Part shown: piece after piece, positions 48,031 through 57,271 of the stretch
Layout of the letters: each line of letters begins with the position of its first letter
Position numbering within the stretch: position 1 is the first letter of the stretch
Assembly (NCBI RefSeq): GCF_019669985.1
Contig: NZ_AP019782.1
Coordinates: 62,001-126,000, forward strand
From: Methylogaea oryzae
Lineage (GTDB): Bacteria; Pseudomonadota; Gammaproteobacteria; Methylococcales; Methylococcaceae
Reading direction: 5' to 3'
Length of the DNA: 64,000 nucleotides
Notes under the pieces: model-generated
Databases searched by the model: none
Told to the model about the DNA's origin: nothing
Seen by the model: only the letters and a program-made list of their open reading frames with translations
Program-made: the position numbers and the translations under genes

Positions 48031-50076
48031 TCAGGCGGCGATGCCGTTGTGCCGCAGCAGCGCGTCGATGCTAGGTTCCCGTCCCCGGAAAGCCACGAAA
48101 TTCTCCATGGCTTCGCGGGAGCCGCCCCGCTCCAGAACATTCTCCAGAAACTTGCGGCCGGTTTCCGGGTTGAATATCCCAGTTTCCTCGAATAGCGCAA
48201 AGGCGTCCGCCGACAGCACCTCCGCCCACTTGTAGCTGTAATAGCCCGCCGCGTAGCCGCCGGCGAAGATGTGCGAGAAGCTGTGGGCGAAGCGGTTGAA
48301 AGCCGGCGGGATTACTACCGATACCTCGCGCCGCACTTCGTCCAGGATGTCGTAGATGCGCCCGCCCTGGGCCGGGTCGTATTCGCCGTGGATGCGGAAG
48401 TCGAAGATGGAGAACTCCAGCTGCCGCACCATCATCATGCCGGACTGGAAGTTCTTGGCCGCCAGCATTTTCTTGTACAGCTCCTCCGGCAGCGGCGCGC
48501 CGGTCTGCCAATGGCCGGCGATCAAGTCCAGCCCTTCTCGCTCCCAGCAGAAGTTCTCCATGAACTGGCTGGGCAGCTCCACCGCGTCCCATTCCACGCC
48601 GTGGATGCCGGAGGCGGACAAATAGTCCACCCGCGTCAGCATGTGGTGCAGGCCGTGGCCGAATTCGTGGAACAGGGTGGTGACGTCGTCGTGGCGCAAC
48701 AGGGACGGCTGGTCCTTGGTGGGCGGCGGGAAGTTGCAGGTGAGGTAGGCTACCGGCAGCTGCACCTTGCCTTCCAGCTTGCGGCGGGTGACGCAATCGT
48801 CCATCCAGGCGCCGCCGCGCTTCTTCGAGCGAGCGTAGAGGTCCAGATAGAACTGGCCGCGCACTTGGCCGTCGTCGGCGAGGATTTCGTAGAAATGCAC
48901 GTCCGGGTGCCAGGTATCGACGCCTTCGACGCGGCGGAAGCTGATGCCGTACAGCTTCTCGACGATGGCGAACATGCCGTCGATGGCTTTCTGGGCCGGG
49001 AAATACTGGCGGACTTCTTCTTCCGATAGCTGGAAACGGTGCTGGCGCAGTTTTTCCGCGTAGTAGCCGATGTCCCACGCTTGCAGCTCGTCCGCGCCGT
49101 GCTGTTGGCGGGCGTAGTCGCGCAGCTCCTGCAAATCCTGTAGCGCCATGGGGCGGGAGCGCCGTGCCAGGTCGTTGAGGAAATCCAGCACTTGCCGGGT
49201 CGACTTGGCCATTTTGGTGGCCAGGGACAGCTCGGCGTAGTTGGCGTAGCCCAGCAGCTGTGCCTCTTCGTGGCGCAGGGCGAGGATGCGGTTCATCAGC
49301 TCCGTGTTGTCCCAGCGGCCGCCGTTGGGTCCCGCTTCCGAAGCGCGGGTCACATAGGCTTCGTACAGCTCGCGGCGCAGCTCCCGGTCATCGGCATAGG
49401 TCATCACCGCCACGTACGAGGGAAACTCCAGGGTGAACAGCCAGCCTTCCACGCCTTCCTGCTCGGCCCGCTCCCGCGCCATGCTGCGCGCCGAGTCGGG
49501 CAGACCGGCCAGTTGCGCCGGATCGTGCACGCGCTTGTGCCAGCCGTGGGTGGCGTCCATGAGGTTGTCCTCGAACTGGCTGGTGATTTCCGACAGTTCG
49601 CGGGCGATATCCTTGAAGCGCGCCTTCTTGTCCTCGGGCAGGTCCACGCCGGACAGGTGGAAGTCGCGCAGGGCGTCGGTGACGATCTTTTTCTGCGCCT
49701 CGTCCAATTTCGCCCATTCCGGCCCTTCCGCCAGGCTCTTGTGGGCCTCGAACAGCTTGCGGTTGTGGCCCAGCTCCGTGCTGTATTCGGACAACAGCGG
49801 CAGGCACGCGTTGTAGGCGGCGCGCAGTTCGTCGCTGTTGACCACCGAATTCATATGCCCCACCGGCGACCAGGCGCGGCTGAGTCGGTCGTCCAGATCC
49901 TCCAGCGGCTGCACCAGATTGTCCCAGGTGTAGGCCTCGTTGCCGGTCAGCAACGCGTCGATGGCGCGGCGGTTGTCGTCCAGCAACTGCCTGATGGCCG
50001 GCTCAACGTGTTCCGGCTTGATGCGGGAAAAGGGCGGTAGGGCGAAGGATTCGAGCAAGGGATTGGTGTCGTTCAT
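48031..50076 (-). CDS. prlC: Oligopeptidase A (M3 metallopeptidase)
   Basis: The 681-residue cytoplasmic zinc peptidase degrades short peptides, including cleaved signal peptides. The zinc motif is 'LFHEFGHGLHHMLTR', with the third ligand in the following Glu-rich helix. 'VAYLTCNFPPPTKDQPSLL' and 'GGYAAGYYSYKWAEVLSADAFALFEE' are typical of the thimet/OpdA group. Full length. Confidence 0.95.
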   Translation of the reverse strand: MNDTNPLLESFALPPFSRIKPEHVEPAIRQLLDDNRRAIDALLTGNEAYTWDNLVQPLEDLDDRLSRAWSPVGHMNSVVNSDELRAAYNACLPLLSEYSTELGHNRKLFEAHKSLAEGPEWAKLDEAQKKIVTDALRDFHLSGVDLPEDKKARFKDIARELSEITSQFEDNLMDATHGWHKRVHDPAQLAGLPDSARSMARERAEQEGVEGWLFTLEFPSYVAVMTYADDRELRRELYEAYVTRASEAGPNGGRWDNTELMNRILALRHEEAQLLGYANYAELSLATKMAKSTRQVLDFLNDLARRSRPMALQDLQELRDYARQQHGADELQAWDIGYYAEKLRQHRFQLSEEEVRQYFPAQKAIDGMFAIVEKLYGISFRRVEGVDTWHPDVHFYEILADDGQVRGQFYLDLYARSKKRGGAWMDDCVTRRKLEGKVQLPVAYLTCNFPPPTKDQPSLLRHDDVTTLFHEFGHGLHHMLTRVDYLSASGIHGVEWDAVELPSQFMENFCWEREGLDLIAGHWQTGAPLPEELYKKMLAAKNFQSGMMMVRQLEFSIFDFRIHGEYDPAQGGRIYDILDEVRREVSVVIPPAFNRFAHSFSHIFAGGYAAGYYSYKWAEVLSADAFALFEETGIFNPETGRKFLENVLERGGSREAMENFVAFRGREPSIDALLRHNGIAA

Positions 50077-50190
50077 GGCGCATTGATTAAGGGGCTGATG
50101 TTGCTCGCTAGTTTACCCGAAGCCCTGGAGGTTCCGCTGCGCGACGCCGAGGGATGGGCGGACACGGTTCTCACGCGGTAATCCGGGCGC

Positions 50191-50225
50191 AAAAAAATCG
50201 CCCCATCCCGTGAGGGATGAGGCGA
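50191..50225 (-). terminator. Rho-independent terminator of the minor-pilin operon
   Basis: On the minus strand CGCCTCATCCC and GGGATGGGGCG pair with one mismatch around a four-base loop, followed by T7. A second hairpin (GGGAGGG/CCCTCCC, 50248-50278) precedes it, just after the pilV-like stop. Confidence 0.9.
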
Positions 50226-50286
50226 AGGTTTGTCCGGCCATCGGCAGGGAGGGGCCGCTTTTGCGGCGAACCCTCCCTTGGTGGCG

Positions 50287-52764
50287 TTATTGGCAGGTGA
50301 CCGTCACCGTCGCCGTGCCGCCGGATTGCGTGGCGCCGGCGAAGGAGCCCGATCCCGAGCAGGCCGTCGTCGACTGCCCGGACGTGCGCGTGCCGCTGAA
50401 GGTGACCGTACCGGCGCTGGCCGTCACTTGGCAGGTGAAGCCGGTGATGGTCTGGCCTTGGGTCGTCGGTGTGCACGAACCGTTGAGTACGCTGTTGCCT
50501 TGGGCGTTCACGGCCGTCAAGGAAGTGACCGCGTCAGCTTTCTTGTTGCTCGGGCTGTAATTGAAGTTGATCGTCAACGGATAGTTGACCACGGTCGTGG
50601 TGCAGGTAATGGCCAGCGCCGGCGATAGCGTGGTGTTCGCCCCTATTGCGCTGTAGCTGCCCGAGCCTGTGCACGTTTGCGTGGCGTTCGATCCGGTATA
50701 GGTCAAGGTTCCCGCTACGCCGGAGTGGACCGGGCAGTTGAACGGGCCGGCGCCGGTCCCGGTGCACTGCACTGCGCCGTAAGTGTCGGTGAACGACAGC
50801 ACGCTGCTGGTGGGCGAGCCGCCGGTTATCGGCACCGTTAGGGTAACCGTGGCGGAGCTGGCGCCGAGCACTTGTACCACGACGTTTGCGCGGTTTTTGA
50901 GCCTGTCGCGGTTGGCGGCGTTGGGGTTGACGTCGGCCGGGCTGCTGGAGCCGGTCAAGCCGGTGTTGCTGCGGCGGAAGTCGAAGGTGACCGTCCGTTG
51001 GCCGCCGCTGTCGCTGTTGCCCTGAACCTGGCCGGCATTGAGCGCGTTGGCGCCGTTGCCCACCGCGCCGACCGATACGCTGCTGGTGCCGGTGGGGCGG
51101 CACCAGCCGCCGGTATAGGCGGAGTCTTGGTTCGGGAGGGGGCTGTCGGTGCAGGTCGGGGCGCGGCCGGTTACTTCCACTTCGTAGAAGGGCACGTTGA
51201 CGAGGTAGTCCGAGCCGGCCGCCTTTTGCGCCCGCACTTTGTCCAGCAGGGTGGAGAACAGGTAATCCACGTAAACGGCCCGGCCGGTCAGCTGCACCTT
51301 GTCTCCCACCTGCATCACCAAGGGGTTGGAGCTATTCCTTTGCGCTGCGGGAGGCGTCGTCGGTAAGGTGAAACTCTGCCCGTAAAATTTGGTGATGGAG
51401 TTGTCGTTCAGGATATTGTCGACGATGTGCTGCACGTAGGCGGCGTAATCGTCTTTGGCCGTGCTGCCGGTGGTGGTGAAGTCGTTGAGGGAGAAGGCTT
51501 GCGTGTTGACCAGCTGCCAATCCTGGTACACGCGCCAGTAGCCGCCCACCCGCTTCATGCGGCAGGATTCAACATAGTTCTGGCCCGCTGTCGCGATGGC
51601 GCCCGCCGTCGTGTAGTGGTTGTGCTTGCCGTTGGTGTAGTCGTCGGCGCCGCCGGCGTCGCGGAAGGGATCGTAGCAGCGGTCGAATATGCCGTTGGCG
51701 GGGTCGCAATACTTGAGGCCGTCGGCTGTGCCGTCGCCGCCGCCGGTGGTCAATGGGTCGCTGGTGGTGGGGTTGGCGGCAACGGTGTCGGTGGCGTTGC
51801 TGCCCGGATCGTGATGGTCGCGGCAGCAGGCGGTGCACATATCGTCCTGCTGGTTGTTCGCCTTAGTGCCCACGTCCTTGGTCACCACGTCGCCGTCCAC
51901 GTCGCGGAAGGAATTGGTAGTCCCCGCCACCCAAACGGCGTGGGCCGGCGTCCGGCCGCTGCCTTGGGTCGCGCCCAAGGTGCAGGTGCAGCCCACGGTG
52001 GTGAAATCTTCCTGCCTTAGCAGCACGCCCGTCGCGGCATAGGTGTAGGCGGTGAATTTGACCTGGCCTCCGGAAACGGTGGGCACCAAGGTTTCCCGGT
52101 GGGTGTCCACGCCCACGTCGACCGGTACCACGCCGGCCGAGGTGCTGGGCGTGTAGATGACTTCCGGTCCGGTGTTGGAAGCTCCGGCTCCTGCGGACGG
52201 TCCTCCCGACAGGCCGGCCGCCGAGTCGGGGGACATGGAGTTGATGATGTCCGCCAACTGCACGCTTTGTGTCGTTCCCGTTTGGTCCACCCAGCTTACC
52301 GTCACGGTGACTTGCTTTTGCGCCACGCTGGCGCTGGCGCTGCCGGCCGGGTCGACGACGGCGGTTTGGCTCACGGGGGAGCCGAAGTATTGGGGGCTTA
52401 CCGTCCAGCTCAGGCTGTAGTCCGTGTTGCCTACGACGTTGCTGCCATTGCTGGTGCTGGTGTCCGCCGGTAGGTTGAGGTTGCCGTTGGCGTCTTTGGC
52501 GCCGCCGGCGTTGGTGTCGATTTCGGTGAAGGCGAATGCGGACGCTCCCGTGCCTGTGCCGAAACGGCGCAAATCGTCGAGTTTTTGCTGCGCCAGCTGC
52601 ACGGCGACGGAGCGGGCATCGGCTTCGCCGCTGCCGCGTAGGAACTCGCCTTGCAGCTTGACCACGGCCAATACGCCCAGGCTGAATATGGCCGCCGCCA
52701 CCAAAACCTCCACGAGGCTGAAGCCTGCTTGATGCTTTGCGCGCGTTTGCATGTTCGTCACCAT
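50287..52764 (-). CDS. Giant PilV-like minor pilin
   Basis: The 825-residue protein starts as a normal prepilin: leader to Gly14, then 'FSLVEVLVAAAIFSLGVLAVV' with Glu5. PilV proteins are normally under 250 residues. Here the helix is followed by about 770 residues of Ser/Thr/Gly-rich beta sequence. It includes a Cys/His cluster 'CTACCRDHHD', 'GCTCTL', and two C-terminal repeats of about 55 residues, each with 'G(S/T)(L/V)T(Y/F)' and 'CSGSGSF/CTGSGSY' and ending in a TC motif. It is the last gene of the fimU-pilW-pilX operon, where pilY1 is usually found; it may be the tip adhesin. An ATG four codons in (52752) is an alternative start. Confidence 0.85.
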   Translation of the reverse strand: MVTNMQTRAKHQAGFSLVEVLVAAAIFSLGVLAVVKLQGEFLRGSGEADARSVAVQLAQQKLDDLRRFGTGTGASAFAFTEIDTNAGGAKDANGNLNLPADTSTSNGSNVVGNTDYSLSWTVSPQYFGSPVSQTAVVDPAGSASASVAQKQVTVTVSWVDQTGTTQSVQLADIINSMSPDSAAGLSGGPSAGAGASNTGPEVIYTPSTSAGVVPVDVGVDTHRETLVPTVSGGQVKFTAYTYAATGVLLRQEDFTTVGCTCTLGATQGSGRTPAHAVWVAGTTNSFRDVDGDVVTKDVGTKANNQQDDMCTACCRDHHDPGSNATDTVAANPTTSDPLTTGGGDGTADGLKYCDPANGIFDRCYDPFRDAGGADDYTNGKHNHYTTAGAIATAGQNYVESCRMKRVGGYWRVYQDWQLVNTQAFSLNDFTTTGSTAKDDYAAYVQHIVDNILNDNSITKFYGQSFTLPTTPPAAQRNSSNPLVMQVGDKVQLTGRAVYVDYLFSTLLDKVRAQKAAGSDYLVNVPFYEVEVTGRAPTCTDSPLPNQDSAYTGGWCRPTGTSSVSVGAVGNGANALNAGQVQGNSDSGGQRTVTFDFRRSNTGLTGSSSPADVNPNAANRDRLKNRANVVVQVLGASSATVTLTVPITGGSPTSSVLSFTDTYGAVQCTGTGAGPFNCPVHSGVAGTLTYTGSNATQTCTGSGSYSAIGANTTLSPALAITCTTTVVNYPLTINFNYSPSNKKADAVTSLTAVNAQGNSVLNGSCTPTTQGQTITGFTCQVTASAGTVTFSGTRTSGQSTTACSGSGSFAGATQSGGTATVTVTCQ

Positions 52765-52775
52765 ACTTTAAAAAA

Positions 52776-54104
52776 TTAGAAATCGCGCCAACTGCCCGGT
52801 ACGTCCGCCGGGTGGCCGTTGATGGGGTTGTTGTTGTTGCCGCTGGGGGCGGGAGCCAGTTGCGCCAGGATGCTGGCGTCGTACTTGACGGTGTAGGTGC
52901 CGGAAAGGTTGTCCAGGCCGCTGTTGGCCAGAAATGCGCCGTTTACCACCGGGCCGCCGTTGAGCAGGACCGAGCCGGGGCTCACTGGCGGCGAAGCGGT
53001 GGAAAACAGGAATATCACGCCGTTGAACACCGTGTTGGCGTTCATTTTGAAATTCGCGTCCTGCGCCACCAGGATGACCGGTCCTTCCGTGGCCGTGGTG
53101 GCGGGGTCGTCCGTGGCGGCGCCGATGGTGGTGTTCGACGGCAGGTCGCACAGGCTGCCCGTGTACCAGATCAGCCCGCCCGACGTCGGCCCCAAAGTGC
53201 TGCAGTCCGTGATCTGCTGGGCCATGTTGTAGACCGTTTGCCAGCCGGGGGGCGAGGCGGTCGGATCGGCGGAGACGCCGAAGAAATACTGGAAGACGTC
53301 GTCGGGGAAGCGCCCGCCGGCGGACACGTAGGGATCGTTTTGCACCACGTCCAGTCCCATGGTGCCGCCGCTCGTGATTTGGTCGCTGGTGCACTGGCTG
53401 GTTTGCGAGTCATATCCCGACTGGTTGCAGGTGGAGGCGCTGCCGCCGCCCGATACCGAAGAGTGCGACCAGACGGAAACCGGCACGCCGGGCCCGCCGC
53501 CGTTGGGGTTGGCGACGACGTTGTAGTTGCCGCCCATGGGGACGATGCCGGCCGCCGTCAGCGCCGCATTGGGGATGGCGCCGCCGGCCGCGATATTGGC
53601 GGCGAAGGCGATTTGCTGCTCGACCTGCACTGTGCCGGTACCGTCGCTCGAGGTGCCTTGGGCGCGGAAGACGTTGTAATTGTAAGGCGTGGTAACGGCG
53701 GCGCCGGCCGCGTCTTTGGGCGTCGGGCAAATCGTGGTCACCAGCGCTTGGGTGCAGTGGAAGGCCCGGGCCCATTGCACTTGGGCGCCGTTCGGCAACG
53801 TGATCGCCGCCGGCACGATGTCTTGTGCTGTGGACCATCCGGCGCCGGCCGAGGTTTGGGCGGCAATGGCCGTGGTCGGCTTCGCTTTAAAATAGGCGAC
53901 GGCTTGGTTCAAGCCCGCTTCGGCCGCCGCCTCGGCTTGCTGGTGCCGCAGCTCGTTGCCGGACATGCGTTGATCCATGACGCCGACGCTGGCGGTATAG
54001 ACGGTCATGATGGTGATGAACACCAGCGCGACCAGGGCGACGAACAGCGTTACGGCGCCGCGTTGCCGGTGCGGCGGCTGGTGGATGGGGTAAACGGTTT
54101 TCAT
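52776..54104 (-). CDS. pilX: PilX-like minor pilin
   Basis: The 442-residue protein opens 'RQRGAVTLFVALVALVFITIMTVYTASVGVMDQRMSGNELRHQQAEAAAEAGLNQAV', the PilX_N layout of minor pilins. The C-terminal part is long (about 380 residues), rich in Gly/Thr/Asn, and has several Cys pairs. In Pseudomonas PilX is a core priming subunit together with FimU, PilV and PilW. It follows pilW by 36 bp. Confidence 0.85.
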   Translation of the reverse strand: MKTVYPIHQPPHRQRGAVTLFVALVALVFITIMTVYTASVGVMDQRMSGNELRHQQAEAAAEAGLNQAVAYFKAKPTTAIAAQTSAGAGWSTAQDIVPAAITLPNGAQVQWARAFHCTQALVTTICPTPKDAAGAAVTTPYNYNVFRAQGTSSDGTGTVQVEQQIAFAANIAAGGAIPNAALTAAGIVPMGGNYNVVANPNGGGPGVPVSVWSHSSVSGGGSASTCNQSGYDSQTSQCTSDQITSGGTMGLDVVQNDPYVSAGGRFPDDVFQYFFGVSADPTASPPGWQTVYNMAQQITDCSTLGPTSGGLIWYTGSLCDLPSNTTIGAATDDPATTATEGPVILVAQDANFKMNANTVFNGVIFLFSTASPPVSPGSVLLNGGPVVNGAFLANSGLDNLSGTYTVKYDASILAQLAPAPSGNNNNPINGHPADVPGSWRDF

Positions 54105-54140
54105 AATTCCGGCCTCTACGGTGCCCGTTCGTTTTCCGTA

Positions 54141-54860
54141 TCAAGTGGGGGCGCAGTCGCCCGCGGCGAAATACTGATAGCGGTTGTTGCGCACGTGCAC
54201 CGTTTCGGTCAGCGTGCGCGCGAGTCCGGTTACCAGCGGTGATGTTGCGGTAAAGGTGATCGTTACCGTTTGGTCGTGGATGCCGTTGAACGCGTTGGGC
54301 GCCGTGCCCTGGCAAACCAGGTTGTCCTGTAGGGTGAAGGTCAGCGCCGTGACGGTGAGGTTGGAGGTGTCGGTTAGCGCTTGCCAGCCGGCATCGGCGC
54401 ATGCGGTCGCCGTGGTATGGCGTTGCACCGCCCCGCCGTTCAACTTGAATCCGTATTGCTCGTTGCCGTTCAGTACGCCGTCGGCGTTGGTGGCGGCATT
54501 GGAGGAGTCGTCGTAGCCGTAGCGTATGCAGCCGCCGCTGAGCGGCCCGGGGCTGGCGGTGCTGATGGCGACATCGTCCACGGAAAGCCCGCCGAAAGGA
54601 TTGGCCATGGTGGTTCCCTGGCCGACCTGGGATACCGCGTAGGCATTGAATCCCGCCCGGCGTATGTCGGAGGTCATCAGGTTCATCACCGACCGCATTT
54701 CCTGGTTGAAGCGCACCATGCGCAACGTGTCGAGATTGGTGCTGTTGGACGACACCATGATTTGGGTTATCGCCGCCAGCACGGTCATGCCGATCACCAT
54801 GCCGACCAGCAGTTCCACCAGGGTAAAGCCTCCGTGTCGTTTGCTCGTCACGGTCAACAT
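54141..54860 (-). CDS. pilW: PilW-like minor pilin
   Basis: The 239-residue prepilin is cleaved after Gly11: 'FTLVELLVGMVIGMTVLAAITQIMVSS'. It continues 'VRFNQEMRSVMNLMTSDIRRAGF', typical of PilW. The C-terminal domain has several cysteines. It lies between fimU and pilX. Confidence 0.88.
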   Translation of the reverse strand: MLTVTSKRHGGFTLVELLVGMVIGMTVLAAITQIMVSSNSTNLDTLRMVRFNQEMRSVMNLMTSDIRRAGFNAYAVSQVGQGTTMANPFGGLSVDDVAISTASPGPLSGGCIRYGYDDSSNAATNADGVLNGNEQYGFKLNGGAVQRHTTATACADAGWQALTDTSNLTVTALTFTLQDNLVCQGTAPNAFNGIHDQTVTITFTATSPLVTGLARTLTETVHVRNNRYQYFAAGDCAPT

Positions 54861-54875
54861 CCCGTTTCTCCTCGT

Positions 54876-55364
54876 TTATTGCAGGCTGATGCGGCCCATG
54901 GCGGATACCGTCACGGATTTGGTCGCGCCGCTGCTGCCGGTAAAGGTGATGGCCGTGCCGCAGCTGGCGCCGGCGCAGCCGCCGCGCAGCGCGTCGAACG
55001 TGACGCTGGCGTTGGCGTTCAGGGTTACATGGGTGAAGTCGGCGCCGGAAGTGGCTTTCCAAACGCCGGCCGTCGCGCAGTCCGAGGTCGCCGCGGCGGC
55101 GCAGTTGCTGCCGTTGGTGGCGACGCAGTAGCTCCAGGGGCTGCCCGTCGCGGCGATCAGATCCATGGAGCGGGAGCATTTGATGGCCTGCGTTTTCGCA
55201 AATTGCAGGTCGGCGAACAGGTTTTCCGCCGCGCCCCGCACCCGTTGGCGGTCCAGCATGCTGTTGAAGGACGGCAGCGCCATCGAGACGAGGATGGCGA
55301 CGATGGCGATGGCGATCAGCATCTCCATCAACGTAAAGCCGGCTTGTCGGAAAGGTGTCTTCAT
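54876..55364 (-). CDS. fimU: FimU/GspH-type minor pilin
   Basis: The 162-residue prepilin has leader MKTPFRQAG and is cleaved before 'FTLMEMLIAIAIVAILVSMALPSF'. The rest ('RGAAENLFADLQFAKTQAIKCSRSMDL', 'SMGRISLQ') is FimU/GspH-like and shares its design with the gene at 22571-23035. GGAG six bases upstream supports the start. First gene of the minor-pilin operon. Confidence 0.88.
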   Translation of the reverse strand: MKTPFRQAGFTLMEMLIAIAIVAILVSMALPSFNSMLDRQRVRGAAENLFADLQFAKTQAIKCSRSMDLIAATGSPWSYCVATNGSNCAAAATSDCATAGVWKATSGADFTHVTLNANASVTFDALRGGCAGASCGTAITFTGSSGATKSVTVSAMGRISLQ

Positions 55365-55542
55365 GGTGATCTCCGTTGGCTTAAAGTATAAGCGCCGCCG
55401 CCGCGGCTCCCGGGGCCGTTCGTCGGGGTGCGGTCGCCACTTATCGGGCGTGGGGGCGGGCGCGGGCGAGTTGCGGCGGTGTGCCGCCAATCCGGCGGGG
55501 TGTCGGTGTTTGCCGTGCTGGGGGAGGCAGGAGGGGCGGTTG

Positions 55543-55725
55543 TTAATCCCAGTTGCCGCGCCGGTAGATTTTCATCAACCGCTTGCGCAGTTCGTTGGCG
55601 GAATAGGCCATGACGCCGAACATGGCCCACTCCACCAGGGAAACGCTGGTCGGATCGTCGTCGGTGACTACCATGATGACGACGGAGACGACGAAGGCGG
55701 CGAAATAGCTGATCAAGCTGAGCAT
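55543..55725 (-). CDS. Small membrane protein of unknown function
   Basis: The 60-residue protein has one or two membrane helices ('LISYFAAFVVSVVIMVVTDDD' and 'VEWAMFGVMAYSANELRKRLMKIYRR'). No family is recognised. GGAG lies eleven bases upstream. It is 178 bp upstream of fimU on the same strand. Confidence 0.55.
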   Translation of the reverse strand: MLSLISYFAAFVVSVVIMVVTDDDPTSVSLVEWAMFGVMAYSANELRKRLMKIYRRGNWD

Positions 55726-55856
55726 GGCGGGGTGGTCTCCGGGAAAAACAGGGCTTCCCGCATTTTAGCGCCGGCCGCTTCGGGGAGGTCAACCGGCGCT
55801 GTATTCTCGGCGGGAGCGCCCGCTGAACGCGCCATCCGGCGTCGTTTGCCGCTCAT

Positions 55857-55886
55857 TTGACAGTGTGTTGACGGGCTTTGTATATT
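55857..55886 (+). promoter_or_regulatory. Sigma-70 promoter of the truncated globin gene
   Basis: TTGACA and TATATT are separated by 18 bases. A second TTGACG lies between them. The predicted leader is about 75 bases and contains a small GTCAG/CTGAC hairpin. Confidence 0.6.
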
Positions 55887-55968
55887 CCGGTAAGGGGCTG
55901 TATCCGAAGGCCTGGACGTAAATGTCAGCTCCTGACGGCATATCAAAACAACAACATTGGAGCGTAAC

Positions 55969-56337
55969 ATGTCCGAGACCTTGTTCGATCAGTTGGGCGG
56001 CGCGGCCGCGGTGAACGCCGCCGTCGACATTTTTTACCAAAAGGTGTTGGCCGACGGCAGCCTGAGCCCCTTCTTCGAGGGCGTCAGCATGCAGGATCAG
56101 CGGGATAAGCAAAAGGCCTTTCTGACGGTGGCTTTCGGCGGTCCTTACGATTACGTGGGCAACGATTTAACCAGTTCTCATGCGCGGGCCGTGAAACGGG
56201 GGTTGAGCGACCGCCATGTAAACGCCGTGCTGGGGCATTTGATGAAAACCTTGCAGGAGCTGAAGGTCTCCGGGTATTTGGTGGTCGAAATCATGAAGAT
56301 CGCGGAAAGTACCCGCAATGCGGTGTTGGGGCGCTAA
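55969..56337 (+). CDS. Group I truncated haemoglobin
   Basis: The 122-residue haem protein has the 2/2 globin pattern: 'FDQLGGAAAVNAAVDIFYQKVLAD' with Tyr23 (B10), 'DKQKAFLTVAFGGPYDYVG' and the proximal His71 in 'LTSSHARAV'. Group I truncated globins bind oxygen and nitric oxide and often detoxify NO by dioxygenation. This suits a bacterium whose HaoA releases nitrogen oxides, although no co-regulation is visible. GGAG six bases upstream supports the ATG at 55969. Confidence 0.9.
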   Translation: MSETLFDQLGGAAAVNAAVDIFYQKVLADGSLSPFFEGVSMQDQRDKQKAFLTVAFGGPYDYVGNDLTSSHARAVKRGLSDRHVNAVLGHLMKTLQELKVSGYLVVEIMKIAESTRNAVLGR

Positions 56338-56421
56338 CGTTGATGCGCGGCAAAACCGCCCGCTCGATGGTGTTGCCTCGCACGGCGTAGGAGCGTGTCC
56401 CGAGGGGCGGAAACGACGCCG

Positions 56422-56450
56422 TTGACATGCGAGCCTTTCCTCACTTACAG
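56422..56450 (+). promoter_or_regulatory. Sigma-70 promoter of hps
   Basis: A perfect TTGACA is followed after 17 bases by TTACAG. The leader is about 50 bases, AT-rich, and ends in AAGGTAA before the ATG. Confidence 0.6.
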
Positions 56451-56504
56451 TTCCAGCCGTAATCTTCGGCTTTTATTTAACTATCAAAATAAAAAGGTAA
56501 TATC

Positions 56505-57146
56505 ATGGCAAAAGCATTAATTCAGTTGGCGATTGATTCCTTGGATGTTAATGCATCCCTTGGTCTTGCCGCCGCCGCCGCTCCTTATGTGGACATCTTC
56601 GAAATCGGTACCCCGTGCATCAAGCACAATGGCGTGGCGCTGGTTCGTGAGCTGAAAAGAAGATTCCCCAACAAGTTGATTCTGGTCGACTTGAAAACCA
56701 TGGATGCCGGCGAATACGAAGCCACCCCGTTCTACGCGGCGGGCGCCGACATTTGCACCGTGCTGGGCGTTTCCGGCGGCGCAACCATCGCCGGCGTCAT
56801 CAAGGCGGCCAGCAAGTTCAACGCCGAAGTCCAGGTGGACTTGATCAACGTGCCCAACAAAGTCGCTTGCGCGCGTGAATCCGCTCAGCTGGGCGCGCAG
56901 ATCATCGGCGTTCACACCGGTCTCGACGCGCAGGCCGCTGGCCAGACGCCGTTCGCCGACCTGCAGGCGGTGGCTCGCCTGGGGCTGCCCATGCGCATCT
57001 CCGTCGCTGGCGGCATTAAGCAGTCCACCGTGCAGGGCGTGATCCAGGCTGGTGCGACCATCGTTGTGGTCGGCGCCGCCATCTACGGCGCGCCGTCCCC
57101 CGCCGAAGCCGCGCGCGAAATCCGCGCGCTGGTCGACGCCGCTTAA
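56505..57146 (+). CDS. hps: 3-hexulose-6-phosphate synthase
   Basis: The 213-residue TIM-barrel enzyme condenses formaldehyde with ribulose 5-phosphate to D-arabino-3-hexulose 6-phosphate, the carbon-fixing step of the ribulose monophosphate pathway in type I methanotrophs. Active-site residues Asp62, Lys64 and Asp68 lie in 'LVDLKTMDAGEYE', and the phosphate-binding 'SVAGGIKQS' follows. The partner isomerase gene (phi) is not adjacent, nor fused. The AT-rich leader, good promoter and strong terminator suggest high expression as a single gene. Confidence 0.96.
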   Translation: MAKALIQLAIDSLDVNASLGLAAAAAPYVDIFEIGTPCIKHNGVALVRELKRRFPNKLILVDLKTMDAGEYEATPFYAAGADICTVLGVSGGATIAGVIKAASKFNAEVQVDLINVPNKVACARESAQLGAQIIGVHTGLDAQAAGQTPFADLQAVARLGLPMRISVAGGIKQSTVQGVIQAGATIVVVGAAIYGAPSPAEAAREIRALVDAA

Positions 57147-57192
57147 GCCTTAGCGGCTTAAGTCAGCGGGCCGCCGGCAAGGCGCCCGCCGA

Positions 57193-57226
57193 AGCCCCGC
57201 AGAGTCGCTCTGCGGGGCTTTTCTTT
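57193..57226 (+). terminator. Rho-independent terminator of hps
   Basis: AGCCCCGCAGAG and CTCTGCGGGGCT form a perfect 12-bp stem with a three-base loop, followed by TTTTCTTTT. A second inverted repeat, CTTAAGCC/GGCTTAAG, overlaps the hps stop. Confidence 0.95.
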
Positions 57227-57271
57227 TGCGCCGTCGATTGGGCCGCGGCGGCCGGGTTCGGCTGGCGCGGG

